Below, in pieces: positions 14,994 to 21,853 of a DNA stretch of 21,862 bases. Made by a program: the position numbers and the translations under genes. The stretch spans positions 1 to 21,862 of the forward strand of contig CAKONV010000022.1 of assembly GCA_934098295.1 (NCBI GenBank), in the 5' to 3' direction. Every line of letters begins with the position of its first letter. The first letter of the stretch is position 1. The DNA comes from an uncultured Bacilli bacterium. GTDB lineage: Bacteria; Bacillota_I; Bacilli_A; ML615J-28; CAG-313. The notes below the pieces were generated by a model. The model did no database searches and was not told the DNA's origin. It saw only the letters and a list, made by a program, of their open reading frames with translations.

Positions 14994-16211
14994 ATGTATA
15001 GATTTACTTTACCAAGAGACCTTTATCATGGAAAAGGTTCATTAGAAGCTCTAAAAACTTTAAGAGGAAAAAGAGCAATCGTTTGTGTTGGCGGCGGAAG
15101 CATGAAAAGATTTGGTTTCCTTGACCGTGCTGTCAACTATTTAAAAGAAGCTGGTATGGAAGTAGCTTTAATTGAAGGCATTGAATCTGACCCATCTGTT
15201 GAAACAGTTATGGCAGGTGCTGCTAAAATGCAAGAATTCCAACCAGATTGGATTGTAGCTATTGGTGGTGGTTCTCCAATTGATGCTGCAAAAGCTATGT
15301 GGATTAAATACGAATATCCTACAGCAACATTTGAAGATATGTGCAAAGTATTTGGATTACCTAAATTAAGAACTAAAGCACATTTCTGTGCAGTATCATC
15401 AACATCTGGAACAGCAACAGAAGTAACTGCTTTCTCAATTATTACTGATTATAACAAGGGTATTAAATACCCTATCGCTGACTTTGAAATCACACCTGAT
15501 GTAGCTATTGTTGATCCAGAATTAGCTGAAACAATGCCTAAGAAACTAGTAGCACATACAGGAATGGATGCTATGACTCATGCTATTGAAGCATATGTTT
15601 CAACAGCACATTCTCATTATTCTGATCCACTATCAATCTTTGCTATTAAGATGATTCAAAAAGATTTAATTCCATCATATAATGGTGATATGGCTTGCCG
15701 TGATGATATGCACGATGCACAATGCTTGGCTGGTATGTCTTTCTCAAATGCTTTACTAGGTATTGTTCACTCAATGGCTCACAAAACTGGTGCTGCTTTT
15801 GCTGATTATGGTGCTCACATTATCCATGGTGCTGCTAACGCAATGTATTTACCTAAGGTAATTGCTTTCAATGCTAAAAATCCTGAAGCTTTAAAACGCT
15901 ATGGTGAAATTGCTGATTACATGGGATTAGGTGGAAACACTGATGAAGAAAAGGTTAAATTATTAATCGATGTATTAAGAAAAATGAATGATGAATTAAA
16001 TATTCCTCATTGTATTAAAAATTATGGACCTGATAGCTATCCTACTGAACAAGGATTTGTACCAGAAAATGTATTCTTAGAAAGATTACCTGAAATTGCT
16101 AAGAACGCTATTGCTGATGCTTGTACAGGTTCTAACCCACGTATTCCAACACAAGAAGAAATGGAAAAACTTCTAAAGTGCTGCTACTACGATACTGAAG
16201 TTGATTTCTAA
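14994..16211 (+). CDS. Iron-containing alcohol dehydrogenase
   Basis: The 405-residue cytosolic enzyme is a group III (iron-type) alcohol dehydrogenase. Visible marks are the nucleotide-binding GGGS stretches (VCVGGGSM and AIGGGSPIDAAKA), SSTSGTATEVT, the first metal-site signature HTGMDAMTHAIEAYVS, and the second with HSMAHKTGA and HIIHGAANA, which supply the usual aspartate and three histidines. It resembles the butanol/AdhE-type members and would reduce an aldehyde with NAD(P)H during fermentation; the exact substrate is not shown. The start has AAGGAGG nine bases upstream. Codon choice suggests a highly expressed gene. The cre-like operator at its promoter suggests sugar-dependent control. 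Confidence 0.93.
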   Translation: MYRFTLPRDLYHGKGSLEALKTLRGKRAIVCVGGGSMKRFGFLDRAVNYLKEAGMEVALIEGIESDPSVETVMAGAAKMQEFQPDWIVAIGGGSPIDAAKAMWIKYEYPTATFEDMCKVFGLPKLRTKAHFCAVSSTSGTATEVTAFSIITDYNKGIKYPIADFEITPDVAIVDPELAETMPKKLVAHTGMDAMTHAIEAYVSTAHSHYSDPLSIFAIKMIQKDLIPSYNGDMACRDDMHDAQCLAGMSFSNALLGIVHSMAHKTGAAFADYGAHIIHGAANAMYLPKVIAFNAKNPEALKRYGEIADYMGLGGNTDEEKVKLLIDVLRKMNDELNIPHCIKNYGPDSYPTEQGFVPENVFLERLPEIAKNAIADACTGSNPRIPTQEEMEKLLKCCYYDTEVDF

Positions 16212-16223
16212 TCAATAAAATCT

Positions 16224-16255
16224 AAAAGTCTTCCCTTTTCGGTGGAGACTTTTTT
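16224..16255 (+). terminator. Terminator between alcohol dehydrogenase and Nudix genes
   Basis: AAAAGTCT (16224-16231) pairs with AGACTTTT (16246-16253), extended by one G-T and one C-G pair, and ends in six T (16250-16255). The Nudix gene starts only 20 bases later, so its expression would need read-through or a promoter I cannot see. Confidence 0.85.
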
Positions 16256-16274
16256 ATCAAAAAGGAGAACAAAT

Positions 16275-16802
16275 ATGGAGTTAAGAGAAAAGAAAATTTC
16301 TTCAACATCAATCTATAAAGGAAAAATCATAGATGTTTATAAAGATAAAGTATTGTGTCCAAATGGTCATGAAAGTTATCGTGAATATGTAAAACATTGT
16401 AAAGCCGTGTGTATAATTGCTGAACTTAATGGCTTATTTGCACTAGAGGACCAATACCGATATCCTTATGATGAAATAATAAAAGAATTTCCGGCTGGCA
16501 AAGTAGATGAAAATGAAGATATAGAACATGCCGCAAAAAGAGAACTAGAGGAAGAAATTGGATACCACGCTAATAAACTTATTTATTTAGGAGAAATGTA
16601 TCCAAGTTGTGCATATACTGATGAAATAATATATTTATATTATGCTACAGATTTAGTAAAAACAGAACAACATTTGGATATAAATGAAGCCATCAATTAT
16701 TCTTTTATTAGCTTAGATGAAATAAAAGAAATGATTGTAAATAATGAAATTAAAGATGCCAAGACAATTTGTGCTTTACAACACTATTTATTAAAAAAAT
16801 AA
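16275..16802 (+). CDS. Nudix hydrolase, ADP-ribose pyrophosphatase type
   Basis: The 175-residue protein has a perfect Nudix box, GX5EX7REUXEEXGU, in GKVDENE...RELEEEIGY at about residues 76-98. The arrangement with EYVKHCKAV before it, FALEDQYRYPYDEIIKEFPAGK leading in and MYPSCAYTDEIIYLYYA after matches the NudF-like ADP-ribose pyrophosphatases, which split ADP-ribose into AMP and ribose phosphate. ATG 16275 is chosen over the in-frame GTG at 16242, because AAGGAG (16262-16267) lies seven bases before it and the GTG falls inside the terminator hairpin. It is probably co-expressed with the dehydrogenase by partial read-through. Confidence 0.92.
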   Translation: MELREKKISSTSIYKGKIIDVYKDKVLCPNGHESYREYVKHCKAVCIIAELNGLFALEDQYRYPYDEIIKEFPAGKVDENEDIEHAAKRELEEEIGYHANKLIYLGEMYPSCAYTDEIIYLYYATDLVKTEQHLDINEAINYSFISLDEIKEMIVNNEIKDAKTICALQHYLLKK

Positions 16803-16813
16803 AAAATTTTTAA

Positions 16814-16850
16814 AAAAAGCGGACAAATCGCAAAATTATATTCGTATAAA
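16814..16850 (+). promoter_or_regulatory. First copy of the GCGGACAAAT/CGTATAAA promoter-like element
   Basis: AAAAAGCGGACAAAT (16814-16828) is followed after 14 bases by CGTATAAA (16843-16850). The same two blocks with the same spacing occur at 17455-17491. GGACAA-N16-CGTATA has the layout of ECF-sigma promoters, whose -10 often reads CGTATA or CGTC. No protein gene follows this copy. Confidence 0.5.
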
Positions 16851-16855
16851 TAAGT

Positions 16856-17353
16856 GAAGAAGGTAATTAATTGTTGCTTTTATACTCATAATTAATTCTC
16901 TCCTAAAAATATTGGCAAATATGAAAATTTGATTAAAGATGATTCCTAACGATTTTTAGTTTAACTTAAGTTGAGTGTGGTTAGCCACATAAGGATGAAA
17001 TAGTAGTAATGCACCATCAAAATCAAAACATAAAAATATTTTAAAATCAAAATAGAGCCGTCAAAACATATAATTATTTAAAATATTTTTTCTTCTAGCC
17101 AGAGTATAAAACAACAAACATTAAAAACCAGACTAATAGATAAAAATTTGACTTTTGATACTAATAACTTTTTTCCTTTAAAATAAAATAATATTAAAAA
17201 GGTTTTTTAATAACATTTGCCTTCTACAAATCTTAGATCATTAACATTTAGTAAATGTTAGTAACCTGTATGCAAAGAATGCATATATGTAATTTCTCTC
17301 TCTAGATTAACAATCTATATAAAAAGGACCTTATTTGATTAGAGGCCCTTTTT
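16856..17353 (+). ncRNA. Possible non-coding transcript between the two promoter copies
   Basis: This part of the 709-base gene-free stretch has no convincing coding frame on either strand. It holds several short perfect hairpins: TGTGG/CCACA (16976-16989), a 9-bp palindrome TAACATTTA/TAAATGTTA (17242-17260), TATGCA/TGCATA (17269-17285) and TAGATT/AATCTA (17303-17317), and it ends in a terminator. A promoter-like element lies at its left edge. I infer, without a family match, a small RNA of up to about 500 bases, or a shorter one covering only the hairpin cluster. It could equally be the relic of a lost gene. Confidence 0.3.
17321..17353 (+). terminator. Terminator in the gene-free stretch before the dlt operon
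   Basis: AAAAAGG and CCT (17321-17331) pair with AGG and CCTTTTT (17343-17353), with a single A-C mismatch in the stem. It has no protein gene directly in front of it, the nearest upstream stop being more than 500 bases away, which argues for a transcript ending here. Confidence 0.75.
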
Positions 17354-17391
17354 ATATTTAATGATGTTAAAATTAAAAAAATAAATTTTTT

Positions 17392-17423
17392 GTTTAAGTA
17401 TAGCAATGTTTAAGTGTAGCAAT
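17392..17423 (+). repeat. Tandem 16-bp direct repeat at the dlt promoter
   Basis: GTTTAAGTATAGCAAT (17392-17407) is directly followed by GTTTAAGTGTAGCAAT (17408-17423), differing at one base. The second unit occupies the -35 position of the extended -10 promoter at 17437-17445. Direct repeats in this place are typical of activator sites for response regulators. TTTAAG is also the half-site of streptococcal CiaR, but there the spacing is 11 bases, not 16. Confidence 0.75.
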
Positions 17424-17436
17424 AATATTTAATAAG

Positions 17437-17445
17437 TGGTATAAT
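17437..17445 (+). promoter_or_regulatory. Extended -10 promoter of the dlt-like operon
   Basis: TGGTATAAT is a perfect extended -10. The -35 position holds TAGCAA from the direct repeat rather than a consensus hexamer, so help from a bound activator is plausible. A start near 17452 gives a 60-base leader before the ATG at 17512. Confidence 0.6.
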
Positions 17446-17454
17446 ACACTAGTT

Positions 17455-17491
17455 AAAAAGCGGACAAATTATCATTAAAAAAACGTATAAA
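17455..17491 (+). promoter_or_regulatory. Second copy of the GCGGACAAAT/CGTATAAA element, before dltA
   Basis: AAAAAGCGGACAAAT (17455-17469) and CGTATAAA (17484-17491) repeat the element at 16814-16850 with identical spacing. If it is an ECF-type promoter, transcription would start near 17496, only about four bases before the GAGGTG ribosome binding site (17500-17505). It would then be a second, stress-type promoter behind the extended -10 one. Confidence 0.5.
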
Positions 17492-17511
17492 ATAATGCTG
17501 AGGTGAAAAAC

Positions 17512-19029
17512 ATGACTATTATTGATAAATTTGAATCAACATGTGATAAATATCCTAATAATATCGCTCTAATTGATGATTCTAAACAACTATCATTTTC
17601 CAAATTAAAATATATATCTAAAAGCATAGCAAGTTCTCTTTTAAATAACAATCATAAAATAAAAGATATTGTAGCAATATTTACAGAGAGAAGTACAAGA
17701 ACTATTGAGTGTATGTTAGCTTCTCTTTATGCAGGATGTGCCTATGTTGTTTTAGATAATAAATCACCAATGGAAAGAATATTTAAAATACTTAGCGTTT
17801 TAGAACCTAAAAGTATAATTTTTGATGATTCATTACAGCTAGAACAGGCCAATCTAGTGAAAGAAACTTTTCCTTCGATATTACTTTTATCTTATGATGA
17901 AATGATAAAAGAAAACATATGTGAGGAAAAAATAAATCTAGTTAAAGAAAACAATGTTTCAACTAATCCTTCTTATGTACTATTTACAAGCGGTTCAACA
18001 GGCAATCCTAAAGGAACTGTAGTCAGCAATGATAATGTTTTATCATATATTGAATGGGTTAGCAATGAATTTAAATTTAATGATAAAACAGTATTTGGAA
18101 GTCAAACTCCATTTTATTTTTCAATGTCGGTTACTGATGTTTATTCAACCCTTTTTAAAGGATCTACTTTAGTAATAATACCAAAAAGTTACTTTTCATT
18201 TCCAGTTAAAGTAATGGAAATGCTAAACAAATATGAAGTAAATACCATTTATTGGGTTCCATCTGCTTATGCTATTATGGCTAATTTAAAGGTTTTAAAT
18301 TATATTTTGCCAGAACATTTAAAAACAGCTCTTTTTGCAGGTGAGGTAATGATGCCTAAAACTTTAAAGATTTGGCAAGAACACTTACCTAATGTTTTGT
18401 TTGCTAATTTATTTGGACCAACGGAGACAACTGATATTTGTACTTTCTATAAAGTTGATCATTTATTTAATGTCGATGAAGTAATACCTATTGGTAAAAG
18501 TTGTCATAACTTGGATGTCTTTTTACTAAATGAAGATAAAAAGATTGTAAAAGAAGATGAAGTAGGTGAGCTTTATTGTCGTGGTCCCTTTGTTGCTTTA
18601 GGATATTATAATAATCCTGAAAAAACTAAAGAAGCTTTTGTACAAAATCCTTTAAATAATCATTATCCGGAAATTGTTTATAAAACAGGCGATTTATGTA
18701 AGTACAATAAAAAAGGTGAGTTGATATATATATCAAGAAAAGATTTCCAAATTAAAAGAAGTGGTTATAGAATTGAGTTAGGTGAAATTGAAGCTGCGGC
18801 ATCAGCAATCGATAAAATAAATACCGCTTTTTGTATTTATAATTCTAAGTCTGATCAAATTATCTTAATATATGAAGGAAAAATTGATGCTTCTACATTA
18901 AGTAATGAATTAAAGAAAAAAATACCTAATTATATGTTACCTAATAAATATGAAAAACAAACAAAAATTGTTTATAATCAAAATGGTAAAATTGACCGCA
19001 ACTATTACAAAAAAATGTTAGGAGAATAA
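17512..19029 (+). CDS. dltA: DltA-like amino-acid adenylation enzyme
   Basis: The 505-residue AMP-forming ligase has the adenylation core motifs FTSGSTGNPKG (158-168), FGPTETTDICTF, YKTGDLCKY and the C-terminal catalytic lysine in NGKIDRN (about 493). In the dlt system DltA activates D-alanine with ATP and loads it onto the carrier protein DltC. The next three genes encode a carrier protein, an MBOAT protein and an SGNH protein, the full dlt set in the order A-C-B-D. I chose ATG 17512 over the in-frame GTG at 17503, which is part of its GAGGTG ribosome binding site. No dltX-like small gene precedes it. D-alanine as substrate is inferred from the operon; another amino acid is possible. Confidence 0.88.
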   Translation: MTIIDKFESTCDKYPNNIALIDDSKQLSFSKLKYISKSIASSLLNNNHKIKDIVAIFTERSTRTIECMLASLYAGCAYVVLDNKSPMERIFKILSVLEPKSIIFDDSLQLEQANLVKETFPSILLLSYDEMIKENICEEKINLVKENNVSTNPSYVLFTSGSTGNPKGTVVSNDNVLSYIEWVSNEFKFNDKTVFGSQTPFYFSMSVTDVYSTLFKGSTLVIIPKSYFSFPVKVMEMLNKYEVNTIYWVPSAYAIMANLKVLNYILPEHLKTALFAGEVMMPKTLKIWQEHLPNVLFANLFGPTETTDICTFYKVDHLFNVDEVIPIGKSCHNLDVFLLNEDKKIVKEDEVGELYCRGPFVALGYYNNPEKTKEAFVQNPLNNHYPEIVYKTGDLCKYNKKGELIYISRKDFQIKRSGYRIELGEIEAAASAIDKINTAFCIYNSKSDQIILIYEGKIDASTLSNELKKKIPNYMLPNKYEKQTKIVYNQNGKIDRNYYKKMLGE

Positions 19030-19033
19030 AAAA

Positions 19034-19264
19034 ATGAAAGAAAAAATTATTAAAATTTTAGAAGAAATTAAACCAGAAGTATCTTTTGCTGAGGAACAAC
19101 ACTTAATATCTGATGGTATTTTATCATCAATGGAAATTGTTCAATTCGTAATGGAATTAAGTGAAGAATTTGATATTGAAATATCACCAATGGAAATTGT
19201 TCCCGAAAATTTTGAAAGTGTTGACGCTATAGCTAATTTAGTAGAAAAGTGTTTAAATGAATAA
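19034..19264 (+). CDS. dltC: DltC-like acyl/aminoacyl carrier protein
   Basis: The 76-residue acidic protein is a phosphopantetheine carrier: four-helix pattern, the attachment serine 32 in DGILSSMEIVQF, and helix 3 in ISPMEIVPENFES. It would carry the amino acid activated by the upstream ligase to the membrane acyltransferase. The residue before the attachment serine is serine 31, where nearly all carrier proteins have aspartate (DSL/DSM). Its ribosome binding site AGGAG (19020-19024) is inside the end of dltA, four bases separate the genes, and dltB follows after three bases, so the products are coupled. The fold is clear; the altered motif deserves a check. Confidence 0.88.
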   Translation: MKEKIIKILEEIKPEVSFAEEQHLISDGILSSMEIVQFVMELSEEFDIEISPMEIVPENFESVDAIANLVEKCLNE

Positions 19265-19267
19265 TAT

Positions 19268-20803
19268 ATGCAAGCATATTTACAACTAGCCTACTTAGGC
19301 ATCTTTTTGATAGTTGGATTGATATTTTATTATTTATTACCAATAAGAAAAAGATGGATAGCATTGTTAGTTTTAAGTTTAGTTTTTGTTTTCGTGATGT
19401 CTAAATATATGGGCATCTTCATTATCATTGCTTCTTTAGTTTGTTACATATTTACAATGATAATGAACAAAAATAACCATAATGTAGCATCTAGAAAAGA
19501 AGAATTAACCAAAGAAGAATTTAAAAGTTTAAAGAAAGAGACTAAGAAAAGAAATAAAGTTTTCCTTATAATTGGCATCTCACTTACACTCCTTATGCTT
19601 TTAAGCCTTAAATATATTAACTTTTTTGATTCTATCATCAATAATATATTTAATTGTAACATTCCTCTTTTTAAAATTTTATTACCGATTGGTATTAGTT
19701 ATTATACTTTATCGTGCATCAGTTACTTAGTAGATGTTTATTATCAAAAATATTTACCAACTACCAATTATTTTAAATTATTGTTATTTGTAAGTTATTT
19801 TCCATCTTTACTTGAAGGCCCAATTTCTAAATATAACGAATTATCTAATATGATGTTTGATGGAAATACTTTTGATTATAATGAATTTGTGAAAGGATTA
19901 GAACGAATCCTTTTTGGTCTATTTAAAAAAATTGTAATTGCTGATCGACTTGCAATACTAGTAGGAGCAACATTTAAAAATAATGCAGCGACGGGTATTT
20001 ACGCTGTAATGGGTATTATTGCCTTTACCTTTGAACTATATGCAGAATTTTCTGGTATGATTGATATTGCTACGGGTGTATCACAAATTTTTGGTATTAA
20101 ACTTGCTAAAAACTTTAACCAACCATTCTTTTCAAAAACAGTAGGAGAATTTTGGCGACGTTGGCACATAAGTTTAGGCGCATGGTTTAAAGAATATGTA
20201 TTTTACCCCTTATCAATGTCTAAATTATTTATGAGTCTTTCTAAAAAATTAAGAGGAAAACTTAACAATTTCTTTAGTAGTTATATCACTAGTCAATTTG
20301 CCCTTTTAATTGTTTGGATTCTAACGGGTTTGTGGCATGGAGCTAGCATGAAATATTTAGTGTATGGTCTTTATTATTATATAATTATGGCTTTAGAAAC
20401 TTTATTCTTATACTTCCTTAGAAACAAGAAAATTATATCTACAGTATATTATAAAATTTTTGGCATTGTTAAAACTTTTATATTAGTAAATATTGGAATG
20501 TTAATTTTTAAAGCTAATACTTTAAATGATGCTCTTACCATGTTTTTAAATATTTTTAAAATGGGTAATCTGAATTTATCAAAAGTATTTGATTATCAAG
20601 AAATGATAATAAGTATTTTAGGTTTAATTATTCTTTTAATTATTGGCATAATGAAAGAAAAAGGTCAAGATGTTTATGCCTTATTGCATAAGAGAATGGT
20701 AGTTCATTATTTAGTGGTTATCGTTCTAATTGTTTCTATTATTATTTTTGGCGCCTATGGCAACGGATATTTACCACCTGATCCGATTTATGGAGGTTTC
20801 TAA
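19268..20803 (+). CDS. dltB: DltB-like MBOAT acyltransferase
   Basis: The 511-residue protein with many membrane segments belongs to the MBOAT family. The hallmarks are EGPISKYNEL, FWRRWHISLGAWFKEYVFYPL split across the inner face with histidine 300, and TGLWHGA with the catalytic-type histidine 357. In the dlt system DltB takes D-alanine from the carrier protein across the membrane for transfer to teichoic acid. At 511 residues it is longer than usual DltB (about 400) and nearer the AlgI size, with extra charged residues after the first segments (about 70-100). It starts three bases after the carrier gene with no strong ribosome site, so translation is coupled. The polymer that receives the group is unknown. 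Confidence 0.9.
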   Translation: MQAYLQLAYLGIFLIVGLIFYYLLPIRKRWIALLVLSLVFVFVMSKYMGIFIIIASLVCYIFTMIMNKNNHNVASRKEELTKEEFKSLKKETKKRNKVFLIIGISLTLLMLLSLKYINFFDSIINNIFNCNIPLFKILLPIGISYYTLSCISYLVDVYYQKYLPTTNYFKLLLFVSYFPSLLEGPISKYNELSNMMFDGNTFDYNEFVKGLERILFGLFKKIVIADRLAILVGATFKNNAATGIYAVMGIIAFTFELYAEFSGMIDIATGVSQIFGIKLAKNFNQPFFSKTVGEFWRRWHISLGAWFKEYVFYPLSMSKLFMSLSKKLRGKLNNFFSSYITSQFALLIVWILTGLWHGASMKYLVYGLYYYIIMALETLFLYFLRNKKIISTVYYKIFGIVKTFILVNIGMLIFKANTLNDALTMFLNIFKMGNLNLSKVFDYQEMIISILGLIILLIIGIMKEKGQDVYALLHKRMVVHYLVVIVLIVSIIIFGAYGNGYLPPDPIYGGF

Positions 20804-20804
20804 T

Positions 20805-21743
20805 ATGAAAAAAAGTCTACGTATATTTATATTTACAAGTGTTTTAGTAATAATATATTTATTACTATGTTATATGTTTACACCTAAAAATAATAATGAT
20901 TATGGTGCAAAAAGTTATTTTAATGGTAGGTCATATGAAACAGAAGATAAAAATACTATTGATTGCGTCGCTATAGGAAATAGTGATTTATATAGTAGTT
21001 TAATTCCTATGCAACTTTACAATGACTATGGTTTTACCGTTGTAAATTGTGGAGTTGCTAAGTGCAGCATTAATATGGGATACAGTTTTTTAAAAGGGGC
21101 TAAAAAAGATAATGATATTAAAGTATTAATAATAGAAGCTGATTTTTTGTATGAAACACGTATTACTGGTGAATGTACACAAGCATTAGGAGATATGCGC
21201 TTCCTAGCATCACCATTTCTTTATCATGCTAAATGGAAGAAAGCTAATTTAAAAGATTATTTTAATACCCCTAAAAAAATATATGATTATCAAAAAGGTT
21301 ATAAGTTTAGTAAAAAATCATACAATGTTAAATATAAAAATTATATGATTGAAAAAAATAATATAAGCATTCCTAAAAAGAATCTAATAGGATTAGAAAA
21401 AATTATTAGCTTTTGTAAAAAAAATAATATTGAAATCTTCATGTATGAAGCGCCAAGTATAACATCATGGAATTTAACAAAGTCTAAACAAGTCAGCGAG
21501 TATTGTAATGATAAAAAAATTAAATTTATTGATTTCAATTTGATACAAGATGAAATATCTTTTGATTATAAAAAAGATTACCGGGATAACGGTAATCACT
21601 TGAATCATACAGGAGCATTAAAAATCACTAATTACCTTGGAAAATATATTAGTGAAAATTATAATTTAGACAATCATAAAAACAATGAAAAATACAACAA
21701 ATGGGATTTATCATTAATGAAATATTTAAGCGATAATCGATGA
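20805..21743 (+). CDS. dltD: DltD-like SGNH-fold membrane-anchored protein
   Basis: The 312-residue protein has one N-terminal membrane anchor (residues 6-26) and an outside SGNH-type domain: GNSD with nucleophile serine 60, NCGVAKCSINMG, and the terminal block RDNGNHLNHTGA with aspartate 261 and histidine 265. In dlt operons DltD passes the D-alanyl group on to the teichoic acid outside. It is shorter than classical DltD (about 390-420 residues) and also recalls AlgJ/AlgX-type partners of MBOAT proteins. ATG 20805 is chosen because GGAGG (20792-20796) sits eight bases upstream and it begins one base after the dltB stop; the in-frame TTG at 20730 lies inside dltB. It is the last gene of the operon. 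Confidence 0.75.
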   Translation: MKKSLRIFIFTSVLVIIYLLLCYMFTPKNNNDYGAKSYFNGRSYETEDKNTIDCVAIGNSDLYSSLIPMQLYNDYGFTVVNCGVAKCSINMGYSFLKGAKKDNDIKVLIIEADFLYETRITGECTQALGDMRFLASPFLYHAKWKKANLKDYFNTPKKIYDYQKGYKFSKKSYNVKYKNYMIEKNNISIPKKNLIGLEKIISFCKKNNIEIFMYEAPSITSWNLTKSKQVSEYCNDKKIKFIDFNLIQDEISFDYKKDYRDNGNHLNHTGALKITNYLGKYISENYNLDNHKNNEKYNKWDLSLMKYLSDNR

Positions 21744-21749
21744 AACCAA

Positions 21750-21782
21750 CAAAAAGAGGAGAATAACTCCTCTTTTTGTTTT
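21750..21782 (+). terminator. Terminator of the dlt-like operon
   Basis: CAAAAAGAGGAG (21750-21761) pairs perfectly with CTCCTCTTTTTG (21767-21778) around the loop AATAA and continues into a T tract, six bases after the last stop codon. Confidence 0.93.
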
Positions 21783-21802
21783 TATGATTATATAAATAAG
21801 TT

Positions 21803-21853
21803 GGGGGTAATAGCATACCTTTAAACAAGTTGGGTGGTGATACTTTTACCCCC
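21803..21853. repeat. Inverted and direct repeats at the window end
   Basis: GGGGGTAA (21803-21810) is the exact inverse of TTACCCCC (21846-21853). Within it AAGTTGGG occurs twice (from 21799 and from 21827), each followed by a GGT-(A/G)AT stretch. G/C-rich repeats of this type are unusual in this AT-rich DNA and could be the end of a mobile element or the start of an RNA structure that continues past the window. Nothing more can be said from the part visible. Confidence 0.4.

Noticed and set aside
16242..16274. Eleven extra codons of the Nudix protein from a GTG start
   Set aside because: They lie inside the terminator hairpin and the ribosome binding site of ATG 16275.
16836..16889. A 17-codon minus-strand frame with an AGGAG ten bases before its ATG
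   Set aside because: Too short to judge, no similarity I recognise, and it overlaps the first copy of the promoter-like element. A short leader peptide cannot be excluded.
17009..17044. An 11-codon plus-strand frame (MHHQNQNIKIF) with AAGGA upstream in the gene-free stretch
   Set aside because: Such short frames are expected by chance and nothing else supports translation.
17054..17059. AGAGCC in the gene-free stretch as the second end of an ISL3 element
   Set aside because: Only six to seven bases match, and no transposase remnant or partner end lies next to it.
17230..17356. T-box or other amino-acid riboswitch before dltA
   Set aside because: No T-box sequence (TGGNACCGCG-like), specifier loop or known riboswitch core is visible; the terminator is also followed by a separate promoter for dltA.
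20730..20804. Earlier TTG start for the SGNH protein of the dlt-like operon
   Set aside because: It lies within the coding sequence of the MBOAT gene; ATG 20805 has GGAGG at the right distance and starts a membrane anchor.
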